From positions 1-61,710 of the forward strand of contig CALUMM010000008.1 of NCBI GenBank assembly GCA_944321755.1: a stretch of 61,710 bases of DNA. Reading direction: 5' to 3'. Origin of the DNA: an uncultured Alistipes sp. Its GTDB lineage: Bacteria > Bacteroidota > Bacteroidia > Bacteroidales > Rikenellaceae. Shown here one piece after another: positions 43,259 to 51,506 of this stretch (position 1 is its first letter; each line of letters starts with the position of its first letter). Below the pieces are notes generated by a model that searched no databases, had not been told where the DNA came from, and saw nothing but the letters and a program-made list of their open reading frames with translations. The translations under genes and the position numbers were made by a program.

Positions 43259-44953
43259 CTATTCGATCGTCACGGCCGACTCCGAACCGTCCGACAGGCG
43301 GCTGTTCGCCGCCGTGATCTCCTCCGCATGGATCGTAATCGCCCGGTTCCGGCTCCCCGTCACCGTCAAGGCCGTCGGAAGCCCCGCCGGGCAGGTGAAC
43401 GACTCCGCCGTGAGGTTCTTCACGTTGTTGAGCTGCAGTGCCGGGCCCTCCTCCGGGACAATCTCCACGTTCCGGAGCACAACGTCCGTCGATTCGTTGA
43501 TCTGGGCGCCCGTCTGCGCGTAGATGTGCGTATCCGCCACCGTGACCCGCTCGACGTTCATCTCCGGGAGCCCGTTGAAAAACATTGCACGGCGCGCACC
43601 CCGGCACCAGACATGCTCGATATGGATATCCCGGAAGGCCGGGGTCGTCTCGTCCACCGGAAGGGCCGGAAGATCCGTCGAAGCAGCCGCAGATGATCCG
43701 TCGGCATGGGCCTCCGAAGCCGATTTCCCGCCGTAGAAGAGATCGAAAAGCAGGGGCTCCTGAAGGATGTTGTTCATCGCGATGTTTTCGATCCGGATGT
43801 TCTCGACCACTCCCCCGCGGCCCCGCGTCGACTTGAAGCGAAGACCCACGTCCGTACCCGAAAATACACAGTTGGAAACCAGCACGTTCCGAACGCCGCC
43901 CGACATCTCGCTCCCCACGACGAAACCGCCGTGGCCGTGGAAGACGGCACAGTTGTCCACATAGATATTCTCACACGGAATGCCCCGGTCGCGACCCGCC
44001 TGGTCCTTGCCGCTCTTGATGCAGATGCCGTCGTCGCCCACGTCGAAGCGCGAACCCGTCAGCACCACGTTCTTACACGACTCGATATCGATGCCGTCGC
44101 TGTTCTGCGCGTAGTCCGGGCAGCGGACCGTAATGTCGCGGACGATCAGGTTCGTGCACATCGCCGGGTGGATGTTCCAGCAGGGCGAATTCTGGAACGT
44201 AACCCCTTCGAGCAGCACGTTCTCGCAGTGGTGGATCGAAACCATCACCGGACGCAGGAAATCGCGCATCCGCTCGAAATCCTCGCGCGTCTCCGCCCAC
44301 GTCGAGACATTCTGGTCGGCACCCGTCGTGGCTCCGAACTTGTAACTCTCCGAAGGATACCACGTCCGCCCGTCGTCGGAAAGGACTCCGCCGCTCTTCA
44401 CCTTCGCCTGCCATTCGCGGTCCGTGAGTTTGTCGCGCTTCACGGCCCGCCAAGCCTCGCCGTTGCCGTCGATCACACCCTCGCCCGTGATGGCGATATC
44501 CTTCGCCCCCCGGGCCGAGATCGGAGACTGGCAGCGGTAGGTGTCGAGCCCCTCGAAGGTGGTCTCGACAAGCGGGTAGAGCGACTTGTCGTCGCTGAAA
44601 ACCACCACGGCATTCCGTTCGAGGTGCAACTCGATCCGGTCCTTCAGCACGATCGGACCCGTATACCATACGCCCGCAGGAACCGTCACCCGGCCCCCGC
44701 CCTGCTCCGTAAGCGAGGCAATCGCCGCAGCAAAGGCTTCGGTATTGAGCGTGTGGCCGTCACCGCGGCCGCCAAAGTCGGCTACACTTACCGTGCGTGA
44801 GGGAATCGCCGGCTCCGACAACGCCGGCATCCAGGAGGGAAGGGCCCCCATTCCGGAATCGGAGGCCGAAGGGCCGAAACACGAGACGGTCAACAACAAA
44901 ACCGCCGTCCCGGCCATGACTCGTTTCAGGTTCTTCAGAAGAGGTCGTTTCAT
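43259..44953 (-). CDS. GH28 polygalacturonase/rhamnogalacturonan hydrolase, lipoprotein
   Basis: 564 residues with lipobox cysteine Cys25 ('LLTVSC'). The GH28 active-site set is intact: Asp286 in 'NSDGID', Asp307 and Asp308 in 'GDDGICIKSG', His341 in 'GHGGFVVGSE', and Arg372/Lys374 in 'LRFKSTRGRGG'. It hydrolyses alpha-1,4 galacturonan bonds by inversion; exo or endo mode cannot be told. The start at 44953 is chosen for the lipoprotein signal, since the earlier in-frame ATG crosses the promoter. The gene has its own -7 element, shared in sequence with susC, so GH28-PL1-CE12/CE8 may form a co-regulated sub-operon. Confidence 0.95.
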   Translation of the reverse strand: MKRPLLKNLKRVMAGTAVLLLTVSCFGPSASDSGMGALPSWMPALSEPAIPSRTVSVADFGGRGDGHTLNTEAFAAAIASLTEQGGGRVTVPAGVWYTGPIVLKDRIELHLERNAVVVFSDDKSLYPLVETTFEGLDTYRCQSPISARGAKDIAITGEGVIDGNGEAWRAVKRDKLTDREWQAKVKSGGVLSDDGRTWYPSESYKFGATTGADQNVSTWAETREDFERMRDFLRPVMVSIHHCENVLLEGVTFQNSPCWNIHPAMCTNLIVRDITVRCPDYAQNSDGIDIESCKNVVLTGSRFDVGDDGICIKSGKDQAGRDRGIPCENIYVDNCAVFHGHGGFVVGSEMSGGVRNVLVSNCVFSGTDVGLRFKSTRGRGGVVENIRIENIAMNNILQEPLLFDLFYGGKSASEAHADGSSAAASTDLPALPVDETTPAFRDIHIEHVWCRGARRAMFFNGLPEMNVERVTVADTHIYAQTGAQINESTDVVLRNVEIVPEEGPALQLNNVKNLTAESFTCPAGLPTALTVTGSRNRAITIHAEEITAANSRLSDGSESAVTIE

Positions 44954-44983
44954 TTCGTATCCGTAAAATTTCGCAGTTTCAGG

Positions 44984-44995
44984 TATACAAAAGTA
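44984..44995 (-). promoter_or_regulatory. GH28 promoter, -7 element with PUL-shared 12-mer
   Basis: Minus-strand TACTTTTGTATA, identical to the element upstream of susC, 31 bp before the GH28 ATG. Confidence 0.6.
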
Positions 44996-45055
44996 CGTCG
45001 ACTCCTCCGTTCCGACCGGGATTTTTTGTCGCAAACGATGTATTTTTCGTCAAAT

Positions 45056-46231
45056 CTATCTCAAACGGCGCACTTCCGCCTCCGGAACCTCCGCGCCGAG
45101 GCGTTCCAGCATCCGTTCGGGGAACTCGCCGTCGGGAATCTCCTTCAGCCACGAACTCCGACGCCACCACATGTCGAACACGTAGTCGATACGCCCCCCG
45201 GCGTCGGGCGCCAGCTGGAACAGGTAGCTCGTCCGGTCATCGATGCGCGAGACGATCCGATCCGCCGGAACCGCAATCGACAGTCCGACCCGTTCGCGCT
45301 CCCACTTCAGCGTGTCGTTCTCCGGAAAGTCGCAACCCTCGGCCGCAATCGCCGTCTCCGTGCGGCGCACCTCGTTTCCGGCCATCTTCATCACCCCGGT
45401 CGTGAAGAGCAGACCCGAGAAGTCCCCCTCGATGCGGTTCTCGACCCGCACGTCGCTGTGCCCCGCATAGAGGATATAGCGCGACGTCATCGCAATCTCA
45501 CGCCCGCCGTAGCGCCAACCCTCAACCCGCATCTCCACCACCGTGCGCACGGGCCCCTTCGCCACGATCCGAGCCTCCCGCCGGGCAAAGTCCGTGATGT
45601 GGATCATCTTCCGCTTTCCGGCATCCCACCCCTTGAGCGCCCCGACACCCACCGAGCCGAAGACCCGCAGGTTGTCGTAACCATAATCGGCGGCCAGCTG
45701 TGCATCGCTCGGATACCACATCGTTTCGGCAAGCTCCAGCCGCGGGAGTTTCTTGCCGTAGGTGTCGATCGTCTGCTTCTTGTCGAAGTAGATCCGGTAG
45801 GCCGCATACTCCGACTCGAAGGCCGGGCCGTGGTGGTGCAGCTTGTGGTACATGTCGTCCTTCGTCGAGGAGACCGTATCCGCCGCCCGCAGCGTCTTGT
45901 CCGGGTTTTTCAGCCACATCTGCGCGTGGACCCGGCTCGGAAAGCGGTTCCCGGCCGGTTTCGACGAGTAGACAACCTCGAAATCCCGGCTGCCGCAAAT
46001 GTCGGCCACAAAGGCTGCCTCGCCCAGCGGCCGGTCGAGTTGCGACGGAATCTCGGCGCCCTCCGCCAGCACCCGGACACTCCGGGCCCACGTCGGAACG
46101 TCGCGCAGCACAACCGGGCAGGAAGTTCTGTTTCCGGCCGTCGTCACTCGGTAGCGGGTTTTCAGGCTCCGGGCGGCCAGATCACCGCCCGTCAGGCACA
46201 AAAGCAGCAAAAGCAGGGAAAAGCGTTTCAT
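45056..46231 (-). CDS. DUF4861-family secreted protein
   Basis: 391 residues with a signal peptide (MKRFSLLLLLLCLTGGDLAA). The mature protein is beta-rich with family blocks 'DDMYHKLHHHGPAFESEYAAYRIYFDKKQTIDTYGK', 'ETMWYPSDAQLAADYGYDNLRV' and 'YVFDMWWRRSSW'. DUF4861 proteins occur in pectin and rhamnogalacturonan PULs and resemble carbohydrate-active beta-sandwich folds. A hydrolase or lyase acting on unsaturated or decorated uronides is plausible, but the activity is not established from sequence. It starts 1 bp after the alpha/beta hydrolase stop, so the two are co-expressed. Confidence 0.82.
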   Translation of the reverse strand: MKRFSLLLLLLCLTGGDLAARSLKTRYRVTTAGNRTSCPVVLRDVPTWARSVRVLAEGAEIPSQLDRPLGEAAFVADICGSRDFEVVYSSKPAGNRFPSRVHAQMWLKNPDKTLRAADTVSSTKDDMYHKLHHHGPAFESEYAAYRIYFDKKQTIDTYGKKLPRLELAETMWYPSDAQLAADYGYDNLRVFGSVGVGALKGWDAGKRKMIHITDFARREARIVAKGPVRTVVEMRVEGWRYGGREIAMTSRYILYAGHSDVRVENRIEGDFSGLLFTTGVMKMAGNEVRRTETAIAAEGCDFPENDTLKWERERVGLSIAVPADRIVSRIDDRTSYLFQLAPDAGGRIDYVFDMWWRRSSWLKEIPDGEFPERMLERLGAEVPEAEVRRLR

Positions 46232-46232
46232 A

Positions 46233-47645
46233 TCATTTCAGTTTTTCGATAATCCGTTCCAGTTCCTCACGGCTCCGCAAGGCCCCCGCCGGAAGGTCCT
46301 CCCCGAAGCTCTGCAAGGCCGTTTCGGGAAGCAGCTCCACGCGGCTTTCATCCGCCTGCGCGAGGTCGAGACCCAGGGTCTCGGCAAAAAAGGCGTAGAC
46401 CGCACGCCGTTTGTTCACACCGTAGTCGTGGCGTTCGTCCGCGAAATGGACGTTCCGCACCGCCGCCTCCGCCCCGTAGAAGCCCCAGATCCGCCGCAGG
46501 AAGGGGTATTCCAGCGTCGGATAGGTCGAGGTCCAGTCGCCGCCGTCGCTCACGACCAGCGTCGGGCGCGGGGCCATTGCCGCCGCCAGCAGCTCCGGCA
46601 TACAGCTCCCGCCGCCCGCCAGCGTCACCGGGCGTCCGCTCTCGCACGGGCAGCCCCCGTCGAAGTGCGAAACCAGGTGCACGACCGGAGCCAGCATCGC
46701 AAAGCGTCCGTCGAGCAGCGCCAGCAGCAGCGCGTGCGTCGCACCGCCCGAGCCACCCGTCGCAGCCAGGCGTGTCGTATCGATGTCGCGGCGCGAGGCC
46801 ACCATCCAATCCGTCACGATCTTCGACCACAGCGTCTGGAGCTGCATCGCGTAGGGTCGTGTATGCGCCTCGCGCCCCACCTGGCGCTCCGAATCGCCCC
46901 AGCCGAAGATATCCATGTCGACCGCCACGGCACCCATGCGCGCGAAGGTCGCCATACGCAGCTGCTGGTCCGCGCGGTAGCGGCCGCCCTCCCAGTGGCC
47001 CGAGGGCGAAACGATCAGCGGGTGCGGGCCCTCCGCAAGCGGAGCGTAGATCGTGCCGCAGACGTAGAGTCCCGGAAGGGTTTCGAGGGCGTAATTCCGG
47101 GTCGTATAGCCGTCGTGGCGCACTTCACGCCCCAGCCGCACGTCAGGATCGGCGACTACGCCCCGCAGAAAGGGTTCGAGGGCCAAAGCTTCGCGCGCCT
47201 CCGTCAGCAGGCATTCCCGCCGCCGCTCCCACGAGGCCCGGTCGTCGCAGAGCCCCGCAAGCCACGCCAACAGCTTTTCCCCGTCAGCGGGTGTGCGGCG
47301 GTGGTACTCATAGGGTTGGACCGTGATTCGGAGTTGTCCGTCGGGTGTCGTCCGGCGGTTCCACACCAAATCGGCCGGATGCAGCAGGTTGTCGAGCGTC
47401 TCGTCAAGCGAATAGGGTCGGATGCGGAAGGCTCCCCAGTTGATCTGAACCGTGTCAGGATCGAAGCGCTTGCAGGTGATCCGCACGTCGAAGCGCCGTT
47501 CGGCTTCCCGCAAAAAAACGGTCAGCGGATGCGGGCGCATCGGATCGGAATCAGAATCGGAAGATGCAGCAGCCCAGGCCGGAATCAGGCAGCAAAGGGC
47601 AAATAAGCCTCGAAGAAGAATGCGTATCGGGAATCGCAGCAGCAT
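46233..47645 (-). CDS. Alpha/beta hydrolase (carbohydrate esterase-like) with STN-like N-terminal domain
   Basis: 470 residues from the ATG at 47645; an upstream in-frame TTG is ignored. After a signal peptide, residues about 35-110 ('FLREAERRFDVRITCKRF', 'SLDETLDNLLHPADLVW') look like the STN/DUF4974 domain of FecR proteins and TonB receptors, unusual in an enzyme. The hydrolase core follows: 'PHPLIVSPSGHW', the nucleophile in 'ATGGSGGATHALLL', an acidic residue in 'VVSDGGDWTSTYP' and His in 'FADERHDYG'. It is probably an acetyl or feruloyl esterase of the pectin PUL. It is first in its operon, divergent from the tRNA-Ser gene. Confidence 0.8.
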   Translation of the reverse strand: MLLRFPIRILLRGLFALCCLIPAWAAASSDSDSDPMRPHPLTVFLREAERRFDVRITCKRFDPDTVQINWGAFRIRPYSLDETLDNLLHPADLVWNRRTTPDGQLRITVQPYEYHRRTPADGEKLLAWLAGLCDDRASWERRRECLLTEAREALALEPFLRGVVADPDVRLGREVRHDGYTTRNYALETLPGLYVCGTIYAPLAEGPHPLIVSPSGHWEGGRYRADQQLRMATFARMGAVAVDMDIFGWGDSERQVGREAHTRPYAMQLQTLWSKIVTDWMVASRRDIDTTRLAATGGSGGATHALLLALLDGRFAMLAPVVHLVSHFDGGCPCESGRPVTLAGGGSCMPELLAAAMAPRPTLVVSDGGDWTSTYPTLEYPFLRRIWGFYGAEAAVRNVHFADERHDYGVNKRRAVYAFFAETLGLDLAQADESRVELLPETALQSFGEDLPAGALRSREELERIIEKLK

Positions 47646-47663
47646 GGGAAGCGTCTTTTCATG

Positions 47664-47671
47664 CAAAAATA
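47664..47671 (-). promoter_or_regulatory. Candidate -7 element for the alpha/beta hydrolase operon
   Basis: Minus-strand TATTTTTG, a full TAnnTTTG match 18 bp ahead of the ATG, which implies a very short leader. It is back-to-back with the tRNA promoter. Confidence 0.5.
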
Positions 47672-47691
47672 GGAATTTTCGACCGCATTTT

Positions 47692-47722
47692 TTTGTATTT
47701 ACCCAAAAAGATTCTATATTTG
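47692..47722 (+). promoter_or_regulatory. Consensus Bacteroidetes promoter of the tRNA-Ser gene
   Basis: TTTG at 47692-47695 and TATATTTG at 47715-47722 are separated by 19 bp, an exact match to the -33/-7 pair of the Bacteroidetes primary sigma factor. Transcription would start about 30 bp before the tRNA. Confidence 0.85.
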
Positions 47723-47760
47723 CACACCCTTTCGGACGGAACAGTCCGCGAAGCGTGCCC

Positions 47761-47849
47761 GGAGAGATGGGTGAGTGGCTGAAACCACCGGTTTGCTAAA
47801 CCGACGTACGGGGCAACCCGTACCACGAGTTCGAATCTCGTTCTCTCCG
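47761..47849 (+). tRNA. tRNA-Ser (anticodon GCU)
   Basis: An 89-nt class II tRNA. Acceptor arms GGAGAGA and TCTCTCC pair over 7 bp with discriminator G. The anticodon loop TTGCTAA reads AGC/AGU. The long variable arm (GTACGGG/CCCGTAC) is typical of serine tRNAs, and the T arm ACGAG-TTCGAAT-CTCGT is perfect. CCA is not encoded. No repeat of the tRNA 3' end was found in the next 3.5 kb, so there is no sign of an attachment-site duplication. Confidence 0.97.
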
Positions 47850-47883
47850 CAAAGAGGGGGGGGGCAGTACAAAAACCCTCCCG

Positions 47884-47916
47884 AATCCCTGCAAACCGGT
47901 GTTTGCAGGGATTTTT
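47884..47916 (+). terminator. Terminator of the tRNA-Ser gene
   Basis: AATCCCTGCAAAC and GTTTGCAGGGATT form a perfect 13-bp stem with a CGGT loop, followed by a T-run. Confidence 0.9.
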
Positions 47917-48365
47917 CATTTGGAGGAGGAAGGAGAGGGGGGGGGCACACACCTTTACCGGGATTTTGTTTTTAAATACCCGAAAAATGCCCTCAAAAAC
48001 GAGAAACAATCACCCAAAACCTGTCCGAAGAACCGTTCCCGTATACAATAATACGCAGATAGCCGTCAATCAGGCAGAAACAATAATGGACAAAGAGAAA
48101 AACAAACAATCCCAAATATCACCATAACATAATAAATTAAAGGACATCGATCTGTCGGCATGGCCCAACCTACACAAACGAACAAATACCTCCAACCGTC
48201 TGAACTCCGACATCCAACGATCCGAAGACATACAGTCTCTCCCGACAACAACACTCGACAAATAAGGCCCCCTCTAAATATTTGGGCGAGATACTCCCCA
48301 AAGAGATCTCGCCCAAATAGCAGAAACTTAATTATTGGCCTAAATCTGAAAACAGAATTCATCCA
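47917..48365. other. AT-richer intergenic stretch with no recognisable gene
   Basis: Between the tRNA terminator and the SusD remnant base composition shifts toward A+T. Frames of up to 98 codons are present on both strands but lack family features, good starts or codon bias like the neighbours. One strong hairpin is described separately. The stretch looks like the edge of a decayed insertion. Confidence 0.6.
48279..48319 (-). terminator. Perfect 14-bp hairpin after the SusD remnant
   Basis: TATTTGGGCGAGAT and ATCTCGCCCAAATA pair perfectly around a 13-base loop. On the minus strand it is followed by TTTAG rather than a long T-run. It lies 47 bp after the SusD remnant stop and probably ended that operon. 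Confidence 0.55.
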
Positions 48366-49758
48366 TTATTCACCCCATCCTTCATTTTGTCCCAATGCCG
48401 GATTGATGATGCAGGCTGTTTTCGGAATGGGATGCAGGTACTTGCGATCCGCCCAAATACGATCTTCATTATATACCAGACAGTTATCTACATTGAGCGA
48501 ATACTGGCCCTTCGACAAATCAACATAGAAAACACCATTCTCCGTTCCCGGCTTGCCGTCCGTAACACAAACGTCATTGATACCATCACCGTTCAGATCA
48601 TAGGCTTTCTCTTTCTCGGGAATATAGATGCCCGTCCACTCCTTCTCAAGCATTTCTCCCAATTTCCAGCGCATCAAATCTTCATAACGCAGGTTTTCAA
48701 GCAACATCTCTATGGCTCGCTCACGTCGGATCTCTAAAATCCATTTGTCTGTGGTCTGATTATTATAATACGCAATCAGGTAGGGATCGGCTGACAAGGG
48801 AATCTTGCTGTTAACCCCGGCCCGCTCGCGCAACGGCGTGATCGTCTGGTTCCATTCAGTCTCGCCAAACTCCCCCAATTCTGCCTTCGCCTCAGCATAA
48901 TTGAGCAATACCTCGGCAAAACGAAATACCGGAAGAGAATTGGTACTGTTGTTGGTCCCTTCGTACTTGTCGTCATCCAACGTCCACTTGATAACCTGAT
49001 ATCCGGTAAGCGTCAACGAGAAATCCGGAGCTTTCTGTGTGTCCACGCCCGCAACCTTTTTCGAATAGCCGGGCGTAATGATCGACTGCATCAGACGGTA
49101 ATCTCGATCCTGAACCTCTTCTGTAAACTCCGTCTTATTGTAGTCACTGCGATCTGTGAAACGAGAACCGTCAACATCAAATAGGTATTCACAAAAGCTT
49201 TCGAAAGCGACCAACGCGATCCATAGGAGCCCGATGTGAATTTCCACGTCGCAGAATGAAACCGCAACAACTCCTCACTGAACTCATTGGCGAAAATGAT
49301 CTCCTGGTAATCAATATCCCCGCTGGTAAAAAGCTTCCGCCACTGGGTCTTCAGATTCGCGGAACTGTGCACAAGCGAATAGGGACTCTCATTCATCAAC
49401 GTTTCACACGCCGATACGGACTCCCGAAGCCACTTGTCTGACGATGCCCCCAACCCAAATTCCGTATGGTACTTGCGGTAGGTCCCCTCGTAAAGGCAAA
49501 CCCGCGCCTTGAATGCCAGCGCCACCCAACGGTTGATCTGCGAATTGTTCACATACGCCTTGTCCGACAAACAATAGGTCGTGGCAAAATTCAGATCCTC
49601 AAGAATCTTGTCCATGACAAATTCACGACTGTCTCGCCAGCCCACGCCCAACTCCCACCCGTCGGTCTGCATACTGGCGTAGTTGCCGCGCGGAGCCGTG
49701 TAACCAGCAACTGCCGGAATCTCCTTACCCGGGGTGAACATAACTGTACAACGACGAT
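48366..49758 (-). pseudogene. Decayed 'SusC-SusD' fusion remnant
   Basis: This minus-strand remnant has two parts. Bases about 49633-49758 encode 'NRRCTVMFTPGKEIPAVAGY' and 'GNYASMQTDGWELGVGWRD', a piece of the C-terminal barrel of a SusC protein. It continues in frame into 'SREFVMDKILEDLNFA', 'INRWVALAFKARVCLYEGTYRKYH' and onward, the body of a SusD protein down to its C-terminus at 48366. The SusC end, the intergenic region and the SusD signal and N-terminus are therefore deleted, apparently at the shared Arg-Asp motif. A single-base deletion near 49174-49178 (ATG-GTTGAC expected, ATG-TTGAC seen) shifts the frame before 'DGSRFTDRSDYNK'. No lipobox or start remains, so it is non-functional. 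Confidence 0.85.
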
Positions 49759-49899
49759 TCAAGCCGCGACCAGAACGGTCGTTTCCCCTGGACCGACCAT
49801 ACGGTCGTCATCAAGAATGTCACCGCCGAGAGCCGGACCAAAATCGCCACGATCGAAAAACGCATGTGGCTGGATGATATCAAAGTAGTAAAGCAATAA
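49744..49899 (+). pseudogene. C-terminal fragment of an unidentified PUL gene
   Basis: An open plus-strand frame without a start, preceded in frame by TAA at 49741, reads 'YNDDSSRDQNGRFPWTDHTV' and ends 'EKRMWLDDIKVVKQ' at 49899. It overlaps the truncated SusC piece on the other strand, so the join of the two broken genes lies at about 49742-49760. The ending resembles carbohydrate-binding lipoproteins of PULs, but the fragment is too short to name. The next gene begins 10 bp later, as in an operon. Confidence 0.55.
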
Positions 49900-49909
49900 A
49901 CAACCTGTC

Positions 49910-51288
49910 ATGAATAAATCACGAAAATACCGCAAATCGAGGATCATCGCCCTGCTGTCGGGAATGTTCCTGCTGATTACGACTCCCCTGCTTTCCTCCT
50001 GCACCGACGAAACGGAGGAGAACGATGTGCTGAGCATCCTTTTTGAAAAATCATCGGTTGGAATCAGTGTCAGCGGTACGGAACAACTCCGTATCAAGGT
50101 CATACTCCCCGGAAAAGGAGTCTCGCCAACCGATTGGTACGATCAGACCGCCAATCCGCTGGGACTTGTCTGGAGTTCAGGCAACGAAAACGCCGTGCGG
50201 GTCGATACACAAGGGGTTATCACCGGAATCGGGACCGGAAATGCTCCTATTACGGTCACAGTCCCCAATGGCGTATATGCCCGGGCCTCGGTCTCGGTGC
50301 CCAATGAAGCCATTTTCGAACGGGTCAAGCCCCCCTGACCGACCAGATTGTCTACAGCAAGGGCGTGCAACTCGTCCGCAATTCGGTCATGCAATGCTTC
50401 GACGTGGATTCGAAGGGCGAAATCTATTACGTGCAGATTGCAGGTACGGACCAGCATAAACGACATGTGATCCGCGGAAGCGCCAACGAGGCTCCAACCG
50501 ATTACATGACCCTGCGCTGGTTCGGACACGGAACAAACATGTCCGTCGAGGAACAACAGGACGGAAACCATTACATTTGGATCGGAAGCAATGGAAACAA
50601 ACTCGACGACGGCAGTTATAGCCAGAGTCAGACCGTTTCGCGCATCAAGTATGAGGCGGGTAAGACGCTCGACAGATACGACGGCGAAACCTTCTATCTC
50701 GAAGGAAAATGGAACCTGCATCCGGCAATCGACGCCGCCAGTGACCTGCTGGCTATCACAGCCTCAACAACAGGCGTCCGCGATTTCTACGTCTACCGTT
50801 TGAGCGAAGCGCTGGCACTTCCCGTCTCCGACATCTCGTTGTCTGTGACATGGGGCGGCGAGGATGGTACGCAAAAAACAATGGAAACGCGCGTAATCAA
50901 AGCCCGCAAACTGGATCAACTCACACCCGTCGGGCAATTCACGGTCAATACCGGAAAAACGGCAGACGACCTGGGATATTACGATTTCCAGGGGTTCGAC
51001 TGCACGAACGGCATCATCTATTTTACGAAGGCATCGGTAACGACAACAACGGAAAAACGGCCTCCGTAGCCTATGTAACACTCCTCGACCTGACAGGTGC
51101 GCAAGCTTATCCCCGCATGAAGGTGGGTGCTATCGCCGACATGCAAGCCCTCACAACAGTCGGCATCACAGCCACCGGATACATGGAAGCCGAAGGTATT
51201 AAAATGAATGAAAAACGGAGCATTGTGGCTGGGATTTGCATCACGATCGTCCGACGATATTCGCCGTGCCAACATTTTCCGCTACTGA
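49910..51288 (+). pseudogene. Frameshifted Ig-like/beta-propeller lipoprotein gene
   Basis: Three reading frames together restore one product of about 459 residues. The signal and lipobox ('PLLSSC', Cys31) lead to a Big_2-type Ig domain ('WSSGNENAVRVDTQGVITGI') and then a beta-rich domain ('LRWFGHGTNMSVEEQQDGNH', 'IYFYEGIGNDNNGKTASVAY', 'GALWLGFASRSSDDIRRANI'). That domain faintly recalls helveticin-J-like proteins of PULs. The breaks are one C short in the C6 run at 50330-50335, one T short at 51021-51024 and one A too many at 51211-51215. The real stop is at 51286-51288. Three indels in 900 bp beside a truncated SusD point to a dead locus. Confidence 0.8.
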
Positions 51289-51342
51289 AAGATCACTACC
51301 ATGACAGAATAAAAAACTGTTCTTCGGCGGAGAGCCTTTAAA

Positions 51343-51380
51343 GAAATGCAACAGCCCGAACAATTGGGCTGTTGCATTTC
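51343..51380. terminator. Strong hairpin after the lipoprotein pseudogene
   Basis: GAAATGCAACAGCCC and GGGCTGTTGCATTTC form a perfect 15-bp stem with an 8-base loop. It can serve plus-strand transcripts of the pseudogene and, read the other way, transcripts leaving the kinase gene. The remainder of 51289-51506 shows nothing recognisable. Confidence 0.75.
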
Positions 51381-51506
51381 TATGATAGAATGTGATAACG
51401 AAAAGGCAACGGTTCTGTTTCCCCGGGGCTGCGTTGGCATTCACTATCCCCAATAACTGACATTAAAACAGAGGTTATTTAATTTTTTACTCCCTCTTTT
51501 TCAAGG

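Noticed and set aside
48066-48362. A 98-codon minus-strand frame between tRNA-Ser and the SusD remnant
   Set aside because: It runs through the 14-bp hairpin, has no upstream promoter and no recognisable family, and its codon use differs from genes nearby.
47761-51506. An integrated phage or ICE at tRNA-Ser
   Set aside because: No integrase, relaxase or phage gene and no duplicated tRNA end were found; only PUL remnants are visible.
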